Position numbers and translations under genes: made by a program | Notes under the pieces: generated by a model | What the model was told of the DNA's origin: nothing | Databases searched by the model: none | Seen by the model: the letters and a program-made list of their open reading frames with translations, nothing else | Origin: Actinomadura mexicana | Lineage (GTDB): Bacteria; Actinomycetota; Actinomycetes; Streptosporangiales; Streptosporangiaceae | Reading direction: 5' to 3' | NCBI RefSeq assembly: GCF_900188105.1 | Contig: NZ_FZNP01000003.1 | Coordinates: 248,001-312,000 of the forward strand | Length of the DNA: 64,000 nucleotides | Part shown: positions 17,725 to 27,386 of the stretch, piece by piece | Layout: each line of letters opens with the position of its first letter | Position numbering within the stretch: the first letter of the stretch is position 1

Positions 17725-17852
17725 TCACCGGCTCCAGAGCGGTCCAAACGGGCTCCTCCCGGGCATAAACGATGCGGTGGCCTCAGGCCGGGGCGTCCGA
17801 GGGAAGCAGACCAGAGGCGCCGACGTGATGCGCGGAAAACGGTCTGTGAGGG

Positions 17853-18164
17853 GTGAGTGCCGTGCACGACGCGTGGACGACCCGCGAAGTGTGGGTCTTC
17901 GAGTGTCTGAGCTGCGAGGGGTCCTGGGACGAGGAGTTCCAGGTCCGGCACTCCGGTGACGGGCACGGCAACGAGGCCGTCGTCTACCGGCGCCGGGGCC
18001 AGCCCTGCACGACGCCCTGGATGGACCGGTCCTGCCCGACCTGCGGCGGCCAGAACGTCAAGGCGCTGTCGGCGACGGACGGCAGGCAGGACGAGGTGCC
18101 GATCGCCCGCAGCGGCAGCGACGTGGCGATGGTCTTCCACCTGCGCCGCATGCACGCCTGGTAG
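17853..18164 (+). CDS. Small zinc-ribbon-like protein, unknown function
   Basis: 103 residues. Two Cys pairs, CLSC near residue 18 and CPTC near 61, are spaced as in a zinc ribbon. Between them is a charged segment with two His, and the C-terminus ends FHLRRMHAW. No enzymatic motif is recognised. The GTG start follows a GAGGGG ribosome site. It lies downstream of rsmI on the same strand (128-base gap). Possibly a nucleic-acid- or metal-binding protein; that is inference from the ribbon only. Confidence 0.7.
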   Translation: MSAVHDAWTTREVWVFECLSCEGSWDEEFQVRHSGDGHGNEAVVYRRRGQPCTTPWMDRSCPTCGGQNVKALSATDGRQDEVPIARSGSDVAMVFHLRRMHAW

Positions 18165-18175
18165 CCCCGCGGCGG

Positions 18176-20128
18176 TCAGGCGGTGACGCGGGCGGCCTCC
18201 GGTGACTCCTGAGCCGCCGGCTCGGCCGGCGGGGCCGCCACGCCCTTGCCGCGCCCGGTGAGGCGGCGCGTCCAGCCGGCCGCCGTCGCGCGGGCCTCGG
18301 GCCTGAACGCCAGCCCGGCGGCGAGCGCCGCCAGCGGGACGGCGGGCAGCACGTACCGGTAGTCGAACTCGGCGGTGGCCGCGGGCGCCAGCAGCAGCCC
18401 GGTGGCGAGCGTCCACGGCAGCAGCGCCTCGCCGCCGAACCGGCGCCACAGCGGGACCAGCCCGGCCAGGCCGATGAGCAGGATGCCGCCGACCATGGTG
18501 CCGCGCAGGTAGAAGACGTCCTGGTAGCCGCGGGCGGCCCCGGCGAACGGCTCGACGACCTGCGTGCGGGCGTTGCCGTGCTCGTAGCCGCGCGCGTCCT
18601 GGGCGGCCGTCCCGCCGCCGGGCATGTGCCAGTCGGGCAGCGGCCTGCTCTTGTTCTCGAACTCGTACTGCGAGTACGTCGCCGGGTCGGGGAACACCGT
18701 GCGCTTCCACTGGAAGACGCGGAGGAAGTCGTGCGCGACGACCCCCGCGTAGTCGAGCGGCTGGGCGGCGATGGCCCGCTTGGCGAAGTCGTTGCCGAGC
18801 TTGTTGTTCTCGGGGCTGAAACGCGTGCCGGTGTAGCGGTTGAGCGGGGAGCGGGCGTTCCAGATGCCGTCCTGCGAGTTCGGCAGCCGGTTCGCGGGCT
18901 CGGTGCACAGCGGGTACTCGCTGACCGGAAGGTCCTTCATCCGGTGGCAGTCGGCGAACTTGTAGACCCGCGCGTACAGGAAGATCCCGTTGCTCTCGGT
19001 GATCGCGAACTTGTCGCTCTCGGCCTTGTACCAACCCATGTAGCCCAGCACCGGCAGCAGGCAGGCGACCAGCGTGACGGCCATGAGCCGCCAGCCGCTG
19101 CGGCGGATCAGCATGTACACCAGCACGCCGAGCAGCACCGGCATCCCGACCGAGCGGGTCAGCCACGCCATCCCGACGATGAGCCCGACCGCCGCGGCGA
19201 TCTTCCAGGTCGGGCGGTCGTGCCACAGCAGCAGCGTGACCGCGCACATCACCAGGAAGGTGAACGTCGTGTCCGACAGCACCAGGTGTTCGAGCTGCAA
19301 CTGGTAGGCGTCCAGCAGGACCGGCGCGGACGCGAGCGCGGCGCCCCAGCCGGGCAGCCCGAACCGGCGCCGCAGCAGCGCGTAGATCATCACGCCCATG
19401 GCCAGGCCCATGAGGTGCTGGAGCCCGGCGACCAGCGCGAAGCTGTGGAATGGCCTGAGGACGAGCAGCAGGAACGAGTACCCGTCGGGCCGCAGCGGGT
19501 GCGGATACGGGTCCATCGCGACGTTCAGGTAGTCGAAGCTGTCGTTGAAGAACATCACCGGCTGGTAGCCGAGCATCGCCACCAGTCGGAGCAGCGCCGC
19601 TATGGCAATGATCACACTGAAGACCGGGTTCCGGCGCGCCAGCGTCCACAACCCGCGTCCGCCGCCGCGCCCGCCGCCGCGGCCGCCGCCGCGGCCGGGT
19701 TCCGCGTTGTCGCCGGGTGGGCCATCCGATGCGTCTCCCGATTCCGGGCGCATCTTTGAATCGGTTTTCGGACCGTCCTTAATGGACTCGTGGAGGCAGG
19801 TGACCGTTATGCCGGATTCCTTGCTCTCTGTACCAGAATCGGGCGCGGCGTTGCCGGCTCCTGACGGAGACTTGGCCGACTCCGGGACGGACTTCGCGTC
19901 CCCGGGCGTGTCGCCCGGAGCGTCCGGTGCGGCCGTCGCCGCGGCGGACGCGGCCGCCGTCGCCAGGGCCGCCGCGCCCTGCGCCGACCCGTCGAGCGCG
20001 GTGCCCCGCGGCGTTTCCCCCGCCACTGCCGCACCTTCCCTTCGATGTCCGGCCCCCGGTCCGGTGGCATTGCGTTGGTCCAGGGCACTACGTTCGTCCA
20101 CGGCACTGCGTCCTGCGGCGCGCGTCAC
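18176..20128 (-). CDS. GT-C-type membrane glycosyltransferase
   Basis: About 650 residues. The first ~160 are low-complexity (Ala/Gly/Ser, then GGGRGGGRGGGRG) and predicted to be cytoplasmic and disordered. Then come about 10-11 hydrophobic helices. The first external loop carries FFNDSFDYLNVAMD, with acidic residues where GT-C enzymes bind the lipid-phosphate sugar. A soluble loop (CHRMKDLPVSEYPLC to about DFAKR) and a C-terminal tail rich in Ala and Pro follow. It probably uses a polyprenyl-phosphate sugar made by the GT2 at 20420. GTG 20128 is uncertain because the N-terminus is of low complexity. Divergent from the GT2 gene. Confidence 0.8.
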   Translation of the reverse strand: MTRAAGRSAVDERSALDQRNATGPGAGHRREGAAVAGETPRGTALDGSAQGAAALATAAASAAATAAPDAPGDTPGDAKSVPESAKSPSGAGNAAPDSGTESKESGITVTCLHESIKDGPKTDSKMRPESGDASDGPPGDNAEPGRGGGRGGGRGGGRGLWTLARRNPVFSVIIAIAALLRLVAMLGYQPVMFFNDSFDYLNVAMDPYPHPLRPDGYSFLLLVLRPFHSFALVAGLQHLMGLAMGVMIYALLRRRFGLPGWGAALASAPVLLDAYQLQLEHLVLSDTTFTFLVMCAVTLLLWHDRPTWKIAAAVGLIVGMAWLTRSVGMPVLLGVLVYMLIRRSGWRLMAVTLVACLLPVLGYMGWYKAESDKFAITESNGIFLYARVYKFADCHRMKDLPVSEYPLCTEPANRLPNSQDGIWNARSPLNRYTGTRFSPENNKLGNDFAKRAIAAQPLDYAGVVAHDFLRVFQWKRTVFPDPATYSQYEFENKSRPLPDWHMPGGGTAAQDARGYEHGNARTQVVEPFAGAARGYQDVFYLRGTMVGGILLIGLAGLVPLWRRFGGEALLPWTLATGLLLAPAATAEFDYRYVLPAVPLAALAAGLAFRPEARATAAGWTRRLTGRGKGVAAPPAEPAAQESPEAARVTA

Positions 20129-20262
20129 AGCCGCCCACCCTTTCCGGGCCGCCGTGCCCGTATGCTTGACGTCCTAACATGCCGCCCGCGACCGTGCCGG
20201 ATAGGGTTTCCCGGTTACAAGTGGGCAACACGATACGGGTGCTCTTGACGAGAGCGGCCATC

Positions 20263-20284
20263 ATGCCCCGCCCTCGGCGGGCAT
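20263..20284. other. Hairpin in the divergent 20129-20419 region
   Basis: ATGCCC and GGGCAT arms enclose a GC-rich loop (with one bulged C the stem extends to about 9 pairs). It lies in the 291-base gap between two divergent glycosyltransferase genes. GGGTAA-type short repeats (near 20379 and 20400) also precede the GT2 start. Role unknown. Confidence 0.35.
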
Positions 20285-20419
20285 CATGAACGCCGACGGG
20301 CCGTCCCGATGAACGACACGCGGAACAACAGAGATTAGTGGAAAACGCCGCAGACGGTCAGCAGGTGTAACAGGGTCACCAAGGGTAACGACGCCACCAG
20401 GGGTAATGAAGGAGATCGC

Positions 20420-21766
20420 GTGGAACTCTCCGTAGTGATGCCATGTCTGAACGAGGCCGAGACGGTCGAGACCTGCGTCCGCAAGACCATCGGCTTCTTC
20501 GAGGACAGCGGCATCGACGGCGAGGTGGTCATCGCCGACAACGGCAGCACCGACGGCAGTCAGCAGCTGGCCCGGGACGCGGGCGCCCGCGTCGTGCCGG
20601 TGGTCGACAAGGGCTACGGCAACGCCCTGATGGGCGGGATCCGGGCCGCGCGCGGCAGGTACGTCGCGATGGGCGACGCCGACGACTCCTACGACTTCGC
20701 CACCCTCGGCCCGTTCCTGGACGAGCTGCGCGACGGCGCCGACCTGGTCATGGGCAACCGGTTCAAGGGCGGCATCGCCGAGGGCGCCATGCCGCGGCTG
20801 CACCGCTACCTCGGCAACCCGGTGCTCAGCTTCGTCGGCCGGCTGTTCTTCGGCAGCAAGATCGGCGACTTCCACTGCGGGCTGCGCGCCTTCGACAAGG
20901 ACGCGATCCTGCGGCTCGGCCTGCAGACCGGCGGCATGGAGTTCGCCAGCGAGATGGTCGTCAAGGCGACCCTGCAGGGCTACGACATCCGCGAGGTGCC
21001 GACCACGCTGTCGCCGGACGGCCGGACCCGCGCCCCGCACCTCAACACCTGGCGCGACGGCTGGCGCCACCTGCGCTTCCTCATGCTCTACAGCCCCCGC
21101 TGGCTGTTCCTCATCCCCGGCCTGGTCTTCATGACCCTCGGCCTGGTCGCCGGGATCGCGCTGTCGACCGGTCCGGTGACCGTCGGGGATATCGCCTTCG
21201 ACGTCGACACGCTGGTGGGCGCCTCCGCCGCGCTGGTGATCGGCTTCCAGGCGGTGCTGTTCGGCCTGCTGACGAAGGTCTACGCGATGCAGGAGGGATT
21301 CCTGCCGCACGACCGCCGGGTGCAGAGGGTCATCGACTGGTGGAGCCTGGAGCGCGGCCTGCTGATCGGCGGGCTGCTGGCCGTCGCCGGCCTCGCGGGC
21401 CTCGTCGCGTCCCTGCTGCACTGGCGGGTGAACAGCTTCGGCGAGCTCGACCCCCGGCACTCGCTGCGCATCGTCGTCCCGGCCGCGACCGCGCTGGTGA
21501 TGAGCTTCCAGGCGATCTTCGCCTCGCTGTTCGTCAGCATTCTCGGCATCCGCCGCCGCCAGCACCCGCCGCTCACGGACCCGGCCGAGGAGGCCGCGGG
21601 CGTCGTCGACGCCGCCGCGCTGAAGGTCGCCAGGGACGAGGCCGAGAAGGCCGCCGAGGGTGACGTGCCGGCGGACGGGGCCGCGACCGCGGACGAGCGG
21701 GAGAAGGTCGCCGCCGGCAAGGCGGGCGCGACCGCGCCGGAGGACGGCGGCGAGGACGGCCGCTGA
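20420..21766 (+). CDS. DPM1-like GT2 glycosyltransferase with C-terminal membrane domain
   Basis: 448 residues. The GT-A domain (1-~215) shows LSVVMPCLNEAETVETCV, IADNGSTDGS, and the metal-binding DAD in MGDADDSYDF; it resembles dolichol-phosphate mannose/glucose synthases. Four membrane helices follow (about 225-245, 260-285, 312-335, 352-378), ending in a charged Ala/Glu/Lys tail. It probably charges polyprenyl phosphate with a sugar from a nucleotide donor to feed the GT-C enzymes around it. The GTG start has AAGGAG seven bases upstream. The gene is followed at 38 bases by a GT-C gene, likely an operon. Donor sugar not deducible. Confidence 0.9.
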   Translation: MELSVVMPCLNEAETVETCVRKTIGFFEDSGIDGEVVIADNGSTDGSQQLARDAGARVVPVVDKGYGNALMGGIRAARGRYVAMGDADDSYDFATLGPFLDELRDGADLVMGNRFKGGIAEGAMPRLHRYLGNPVLSFVGRLFFGSKIGDFHCGLRAFDKDAILRLGLQTGGMEFASEMVVKATLQGYDIREVPTTLSPDGRTRAPHLNTWRDGWRHLRFLMLYSPRWLFLIPGLVFMTLGLVAGIALSTGPVTVGDIAFDVDTLVGASAALVIGFQAVLFGLLTKVYAMQEGFLPHDRRVQRVIDWWSLERGLLIGGLLAVAGLAGLVASLLHWRVNSFGELDPRHSLRIVVPAATALVMSFQAIFASLFVSILGIRRRQHPPLTDPAEEAAGVVDAAALKVARDEAEKAAEGDVPADGAATADEREKVAAGKAGATAPEDGGEDGR

Positions 21767-21803
21767 GCGTCTCCGGGCCGGGCTCGGGAGCCCCGCCCGC
21801 ACT

Positions 21804-23687
21804 ATGACAGGCTTGACCGTCGATGGATCCTCTTTCCCCGGCAGCCGCCGCCCGGCGCGCCGCCCGCCGGTGAGCACGCGCATGCCGCAGGACGCCGCGC
21901 CCCCGGACGCGCCGCCCGGAGGCGGGGTCGCCCGGCCCCCGGCCGACCCGGTCGGCGCCGCGCCGCGCGCGGACCGCCGCCGCTGGGCCTGGCTGTTCGC
22001 GCTCGGCTGGGTCGCGCAGGTCGCCGTGCGCCTCTGGCTCGGGTCGGGGCAGACGCTGCCGGTGGCGACGCCGGACGAGTCGGGGTACCTGTTCGCGGCC
22101 CGCGTCCTGACCGGCGGGCCCGACGCCGACATGTCGTTCGGGACGGTGTACCGCGGCGGCTACCCGCTGCTGCTGACGCCCGCCTTCTGGATCGGCGAGG
22201 GCCCGGTCGGGGTCTACCGGGCCGCCCTGGCGATCAACGCGCTGGTCAGCGCGGCGATGCTGCCGCTGGCCTACCTGCTGCTGCGCCGGCTGGCGGTGCG
22301 GCGGCGGTGGTCCTACGTCTTCGCGCACGTCACGGCGCTGCTGCCGGGCGTGCTGTTCTACTCCGGGTTCGTGCTCACCGACGCGATCCTGCCGGTGCTC
22401 GTGGTCGGCTGGCTGCTCCTGGCGCACACCTGGCTGACCGCCCCGCCCCCGGCCGGGCGCCGCTCGTCCGTCCGGCTGACGCTCGCGGGCGCGGGCGCCT
22501 CGCTGCTGGTCGCCTACGCCTACGCCTGCCACACCCGCGGCGCGATCCTGCTGCTCGTGCACGCCGCGCTGCTCGGCGCCGCCCTGGTGTTCCGGTGGCG
22601 GTCCTGGCGCGCCGTGTCCGCCGCCACGGTCGTCCTCGCCGCCGCGACGGCCGCGGGGATGCTGCTGAACCGGTCGCTGCTGCCGCACATGTACCCGCAC
22701 GGCGACAACGACCTCGGCGGCAACGTCGTGAAGCGCCTCACCACCCTGGACGGGTGGGGCTGGATGCTCTCGCTCGGCACCGGCCAGGTCTGGTACCAGT
22801 CCGTCGCGACCGGCGGCGTGGCGGCGCTCGGGCTCGTCGCGGTCGGGTGCCTCGCGGTCCGCCGCGCCACCCCGGGACCGCTGCGGGCGCTGGCGCTCGC
22901 GGTCGCCGTGCTCGTGGCGGGCATCGCGTTCGCCACGTCGGCGGCCCTGCCGGTCGAGTACCGCGTCGGCAACTACGTGTACGGCCGCTACCTGGCCAGC
23001 GTCACGCCGGCGCTGTTCGCGGTGGGCGTCGCGGTCCTGACGCGCGCCTCGCGGCGGACGCTGCTGTGGGCGGCGGGCGCAGCGACCGTGCTGACGGTCG
23101 CCGCCGCGTGCGTCGTCCAGTGGTACGCGGGCGACCTGCTCACCCGGTACACCTACACGGCCTACGACTTCCCGGAGACGTCGTTCCTGACCTGGGACTG
23201 GACGGCGTTCCACCTCTGGCGCGCCACGCTGGCCGGCCTCCTGCTGCTCGCGCTGTCGGCGGCGGCCGTCCTGCTGCGGCCCCGCCGCTCGAACGGCCCG
23301 GTGCTGCTGGCGGGCCTGCTGGCCGTCGTCGCGCTGGCCATGTGCACCACCGCCACCGAACGCATCGCGCAGCCGCTGGTGCGCGCCGAGACGGCCTACA
23401 CCGACCTGCGGGGCAGTGCGGACCTCCCGAGGCAGCGGTCCATCGCCGTCGACTGGAACATCTGGTGGACGATCCGGCTCTCCCAGTACTACTGGGCCTG
23501 GTGGAGCGACGGGAGCGTGTTCGACGCGCGCTGGACCGCGCCGCCGCAGGACGCCGACATGGTCGTCCTGGCCTGGCCGAAGAACGCTCCTCCCACCGCG
23601 TCGTGGCCGAAGGGCGCGCCGCCCGGCTGGCACGTCGTCGCCAGCCGGCGCACCGTCGAGGGCGACTGGGTCGCCTGGACCCGCTAG
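21804..23687 (+). CDS. Polytopic GT-C-like membrane glycosyltransferase
   Basis: About 627 residues. An N-terminal Pro-rich cytoplasmic stretch is followed by about 12 helices. The first external loop has ATPDESGYLFAARVL, acidic residues in the GT-C (GT39/ArnT-like) position. The C-terminal external region ends WHVVASRRTVEGDWVAWTR. ATG 21804 is a provisional start with only a weak site; GTG 21870 or ATG 21882 are possible and would shorten the tail without touching the first helix. It probably uses the lipid-linked sugar made by the preceding GT2. The acceptor is unknown. Confidence 0.78.
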   Translation: MTGLTVDGSSFPGSRRPARRPPVSTRMPQDAAPPDAPPGGGVARPPADPVGAAPRADRRRWAWLFALGWVAQVAVRLWLGSGQTLPVATPDESGYLFAARVLTGGPDADMSFGTVYRGGYPLLLTPAFWIGEGPVGVYRAALAINALVSAAMLPLAYLLLRRLAVRRRWSYVFAHVTALLPGVLFYSGFVLTDAILPVLVVGWLLLAHTWLTAPPPAGRRSSVRLTLAGAGASLLVAYAYACHTRGAILLLVHAALLGAALVFRWRSWRAVSAATVVLAAATAAGMLLNRSLLPHMYPHGDNDLGGNVVKRLTTLDGWGWMLSLGTGQVWYQSVATGGVAALGLVAVGCLAVRRATPGPLRALALAVAVLVAGIAFATSAALPVEYRVGNYVYGRYLASVTPALFAVGVAVLTRASRRTLLWAAGAATVLTVAAACVVQWYAGDLLTRYTYTAYDFPETSFLTWDWTAFHLWRATLAGLLLLALSAAAVLLRPRRSNGPVLLAGLLAVVALAMCTTATERIAQPLVRAETAYTDLRGSADLPRQRSIAVDWNIWWTIRLSQYYWAWWSDGSVFDARWTAPPQDADMVVLAWPKNAPPTASWPKGAPPGWHVVASRRTVEGDWVAWTR

Positions 23688-23859
23688 GCCGCGTTGTCAC
23701 AGTCCCGGCCCACTTCGCTCGCCTGGCGGCCCGCTACGTGACCGGCCTGGGCGAACGCGGCATCGCTTCGCGATCTGCCCGGCTCCCCTCGCCTCCGGCT
23801 TCGCTCCACCGGCCGGCTCACGCGTTCGCGCGTGCGGCCGAAGCCACCTGGAGACAGGC
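23688..23859. terminator. Hairpin-rich intergenic element between convergent GT-C genes
   Basis: 172 bases with several short hairpins, including CACGCG-TTCG-CGCGTG (UUCG tetraloop, 23819-23834) and ATCGC-TTC-GCGAT (23762-23774), plus repeated CTTCGCTC words. It sits exactly between two converging genes, fitting a bidirectional terminator. The repeated CTTCGC words suggest a REP-like element. Confidence 0.5.
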
Positions 23860-25464
23860 CTAGCTCCCGGCGGGGGGATTCCAGAGCTGCAGGACCCCGT
23901 CCGACGAGCGCCACATGAGCGTCCAGCCCTGGGCGGGGTCGGGGCGCCAGCCGCCGCCGATCTGCGACTCCATGCCGCGCCAGCGCGTGTAGAGCATCGG
24001 CCCTTCCGTCGCGTTGCGCGGGACGGGCAGGTAGTGCGGGAAGTCGCGGATCTCGCCGCGCCAGACCGGGCGGCCCCACATGTCGCGCGTGTAGAAGGTG
24101 AGGGTCTGCGCGAGCCGCCGGTCGGCGCAGATCAGCGTGATGCCGCGGTGGTCGCCGAGGTACCCGCGCAGCTCGTTCCACGCCTTGTCGCGCGGCAGTT
24201 CCGGGACGGCGCGGACGGCCGCCACCGCGTACGTCGCGCCCAGCGCGACCGCCAGGGCGGGCGCCACGACCGTCCGCAGCCGCAGCCGTGACACCAGGCC
24301 GGACGGCAGCATCCGGAACATCAGGATCAGCGACCCGGACCCGCCGGCGAGCAGCGCGGGCAGCACCGCGAACCAGTACCGCTGGAGCCAGGCGCGCAGC
24401 GAGATGTCGTTCGGGTCCAGGACGCCGGAGAACAGCGTCAGCGGCACCGCCAGCGTGAAGAACCACACCAGGACCAGCGCGAGCCGCCGGTCGCGGGTGA
24501 CGGCCCAGCCGGCGACGGTGAGGGCCAGCGCCGCGGTGAACACGAGCCCGAGCGGGTTCCACTCGTGCATCGCGCGCAGGAACGACCGCGCGGCGAGCGA
24601 GCGGGTGACGTAGTCGCGGGACTGGCCGCCGTGCTCGGCCGCCGACATGAGCCCGGCGAGCGGGCTGCCCCACACCAGCTGGTTGTGGACGAAGTTGAGC
24701 AGCAGGATCGCCAGCATCGGGGCGCCGACCGTGACGTTGCGGCGCCACGGGATCCGCAGCAGCGCCAGGTAGGCGGGGATGGCGAGGAAGAGGAACGCCA
24801 GGAACTCCCGGACGAGGAACGACGCGCCGAGGAGCACCCCGGCGGCGAGCAGCATCCGCGTCTGCGCCCGGCCGGTCCTGCGGCTCGCGACGACGAGCCC
24901 CGCCATCCCGATGGTGAACAGCCCGGCGCCCGGCATGTCCGGCAGCATCACCCCGGACGACCAGGTGATCTCGTGGCCGAACGGGTTGGTCATGGTGAAG
25001 AACGGGTGGACCAGCATGACCGCCGCGGACGCCAGGCCCGCCGCGTCCCCGAACAGGGACCGGACGACCAGGTACGTCCCGACGAAGAAGGCGGCGCCGC
25101 CGAGGGCGGCGACGGTGAAGTAGGCGGCCTGGCCGTCCCCGAGGATCTCCTGGACCAGCCGCGCCGGGAGCACCAGCCCGATCCGGGTGACCTGGTGCGG
25201 GACCTCGTCGAACGGCCACTGGGTGAGCGGGATGTGCGGCCAGTCGCGGGCGGCGAGCCACACGTAGTACGGGTCGAAGTACAGCGGCGGCGTCATGACC
25301 ACCCACTGGGCGAGCACCGCGGACGCCGCGACCAGCAGCGACAGCCACACCACCCGCCGGGTCCGCCGCACCCGGGCCAGCAGGCGGGAGGGGAGGGGCG
25401 GCGCGTCCGGCCCCGCTTCGCCTGCCTCCCGGGCGACCGCCTGGTCGGACGTGGTCTGGGCCAT
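23860..25464 (-). CDS. Polytopic GT-C-like membrane glycosyltransferase
   Basis: 534 residues. About 11 helices follow a ~38-residue cytoplasmic leader. The first external loop reads PPLYFDPYYVWLAARDWPHIPLTQWPFDEVPHQ, with acidic and aromatic residues as in lipid-sugar-dependent GT-C enzymes; a second loop has HPFFTMTNPFGHE. The C-terminal soluble part (from about 420) includes GITLICADRRLAQTLTFYTRD and ends LQLWNPPAGS, the same overall design as the 21804 protein, and may bind the acceptor. ATG 25464 precedes the leader and is unambiguous. Sugar and acceptor unknown. Confidence 0.82.
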   Translation of the reverse strand: MAQTTSDQAVAREAGEAGPDAPPLPSRLLARVRRTRRVVWLSLLVAASAVLAQWVVMTPPLYFDPYYVWLAARDWPHIPLTQWPFDEVPHQVTRIGLVLPARLVQEILGDGQAAYFTVAALGGAAFFVGTYLVVRSLFGDAAGLASAAVMLVHPFFTMTNPFGHEITWSSGVMLPDMPGAGLFTIGMAGLVVASRRTGRAQTRMLLAAGVLLGASFLVREFLAFLFLAIPAYLALLRIPWRRNVTVGAPMLAILLLNFVHNQLVWGSPLAGLMSAAEHGGQSRDYVTRSLAARSFLRAMHEWNPLGLVFTAALALTVAGWAVTRDRRLALVLVWFFTLAVPLTLFSGVLDPNDISLRAWLQRYWFAVLPALLAGGSGSLILMFRMLPSGLVSRLRLRTVVAPALAVALGATYAVAAVRAVPELPRDKAWNELRGYLGDHRGITLICADRRLAQTLTFYTRDMWGRPVWRGEIRDFPHYLPVPRNATEGPMLYTRWRGMESQIGGGWRPDPAQGWTLMWRSSDGVLQLWNPPAGS

Positions 25465-25543
25465 GCCTTCGTTCCCGCCTCCGCTGGTCCGTGCTGTGAC
25501 GCCGAGCCAGGTTACTCGCGTGCCGCGGCCCCCGTGACGCGAC

Positions 25544-25549
25544 TACCCT
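25544..25549 (+). promoter_or_regulatory. -10 box of leaderless metG
   Basis: TACCCT (TANNNT consensus) ends seven bases before the metG ATG and no ribosome site is present, so the mRNA probably starts at or next to the A of ATG. ispE shows the same geometry. Confidence 0.5.
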
Positions 25550-25556
25550 TGATTCC

Positions 25557-27386
25557 ATGTCCTCGTCAAGCCGTCATATCTTGACCGCGCCCGCATGGCC
25601 GTACGCCAACGGGCCCCGTCACATCGGGCACGTCTCCGGTTTCGCGCTGCCCGCCGACATGTTCAGCCGCTACCAGCGGATGGCGGGCAACAAGGTCCTG
25701 ATGGTCAGCGGCACCGACGAGCACGGCACGCCGATCCAGGTGCAGGCCGACAAGGAGGGCGTGACGGCCCGCGAGCTGGCCGACCGCTACAGCTCCGTGA
25801 TCGCCGAGGACCTGCACGGCCTCGGCATGTCCTACGACCTGTTCACCCGGACCACGACGCTGAACCACTACGCGGTCGTCCAGGAGATCTTCAAGGGCCT
25901 GTACGACAACGGCTACATCTTCCCGACCAAGACGATGGGCGCGATCTCGCCGTCCACCGGCCGGACGCTCCCGGACCGCTACATCGAGGGCACCTGCCCC
26001 ATCTGCGGGTACGACGGGGCGCGCGGCGACCAGTGCGACAACTGCGGCAACCAGCTCGACCCGATCGACCTGATCAACCCGGTGTCGCGGATCAACGGCG
26101 AGACGCCGAAGTTCACCGAGACCGAGCACTTCATGCTCGACCTGCCCGCGTTCACCGAGGTCCTCGGCCGGTACCTGCGCGGGAAGCAGGGCGGCGGGGC
26201 GGCCGGGCGCGGCCACGGGGGTGAGGCGCAGTGGCGGCCGAACGTGCTGAAGTTCGCGCTGAACCTGCTCGACGACATGCAGCCGCGGGCGATCAGCCGC
26301 GACCTCGACTGGGGCGTGCCGATCCCGCTGGACGGCTGGCGCGACAACCCGGCCAAGAAGCTGTACGTGTGGTTCGACGCCGTCGTCGGCTACTTCTCCG
26401 CGTCGGTGGAGTGGGCGCGGCGCTCCGGCGACCCCGAGGCGTGGCGCGCCTGGTGGCAGGACCCGGAGGCCCTGTCCTACTACTTCATGGGCAAGGACAA
26501 CATCGTCTTCCACGCCGAGATCTGGCCGGCGATGCTGCTCGGCTACAGCGGCCAGGGTGACAAGGGCGGCACGCCGGGCTCGCTGGGCGCGCTGAACGTC
26601 CCGACGGAGGTCGTGTCGTCGGAGTTCCTGACGATGGAGGGCCGCAAGTTCTCCTCGTCCCGCCAGGTGGTCATCTACGTGAAGGACTTCCTGGAGCGCT
26701 ACGACGTGGACGCGCTGCGCTACTACGTCGCGGTCGCCGGGCCCGAGAACCAGGACACCGACTTCACCTGGTCCGAGTTCGTCCGCCGCAACAACGACGA
26801 GCTGGTGGCGGCGTGGGGCAACCTCGTGAACCGCTCGGTGAACATGGCGGCGAAGAACTTCGGCGCGATCCCCGAGGCGGGCGACCTCACCGACGCCGAC
26901 CGGGCGCTGCTGGAGCGCAGCCGCGCCGCGTTCGGGGCCGTGGGCGCCGAGCTGGGCCGGTCGCGGTTCAAGAACTCGATCACCGAGGCGCTGGACGTCG
27001 TCCGCGACGCCAACAAGTACCTGTCGGACCAGGCGCCCTGGAAGCTGAAGGACGACCCCGAGCGCGTCAAGTCGATCCTGCACACCGCGCTGCAGGTCGT
27101 CGACGACGCCAAGACGCTGCTGACGCCGTTCCTGCCGAACTCCTCGCAGAAGGTCTACGAGATGCTCGGCGGGCAGGGCGTGTGGAGCGGCATGCCGGAG
27201 CTGGAGACGGTGTCGGAGGAGGGCGGCCCCGACTACCGCGTCCTCACCGGCGACTACGCGACCGAGGCGCGCTGGGAGTCCATGCCGATCAAGCCGGGCG
27301 TCCCGCTGGCCAAGCCGGTGCCGCTGTTCAAGAAGCTGGAGACGTCCGTGGTGGACGAGGAGCTCGCCCGGCTGGAGAAGGCGTGA
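25557..27386 (+). CDS. metG: Methionyl-tRNA synthetase
   Basis: 609 residues, class I synthetase that charges tRNA-Met and initiator tRNA. HIGH motif at H22-I-G-H25; zinc knuckle C147-P-I-C150 with C160 and C163; KMSKS loop in the variant form K364-F-S-S-S368; anticodon-binding helical domain to the end. There is no C-terminal tRBD. The zinc-bearing type matches other actinobacteria. Start at ATG 25557 appears leaderless. The stop overlaps the tatD start (GTGA), so the two are coupled; the metG-tatD-rpf-ksgA-ispE order is conserved in actinobacteria. Confidence 0.97.
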   Translation: MSSSSRHILTAPAWPYANGPRHIGHVSGFALPADMFSRYQRMAGNKVLMVSGTDEHGTPIQVQADKEGVTARELADRYSSVIAEDLHGLGMSYDLFTRTTTLNHYAVVQEIFKGLYDNGYIFPTKTMGAISPSTGRTLPDRYIEGTCPICGYDGARGDQCDNCGNQLDPIDLINPVSRINGETPKFTETEHFMLDLPAFTEVLGRYLRGKQGGGAAGRGHGGEAQWRPNVLKFALNLLDDMQPRAISRDLDWGVPIPLDGWRDNPAKKLYVWFDAVVGYFSASVEWARRSGDPEAWRAWWQDPEALSYYFMGKDNIVFHAEIWPAMLLGYSGQGDKGGTPGSLGALNVPTEVVSSEFLTMEGRKFSSSRQVVIYVKDFLERYDVDALRYYVAVAGPENQDTDFTWSEFVRRNNDELVAAWGNLVNRSVNMAAKNFGAIPEAGDLTDADRALLERSRAAFGAVGAELGRSRFKNSITEALDVVRDANKYLSDQAPWKLKDDPERVKSILHTALQVVDDAKTLLTPFLPNSSQKVYEMLGGQGVWSGMPELETVSEEGGPDYRVLTGDYATEARWESMPIKPGVPLAKPVPLFKKLETSVVDEELARLEKA

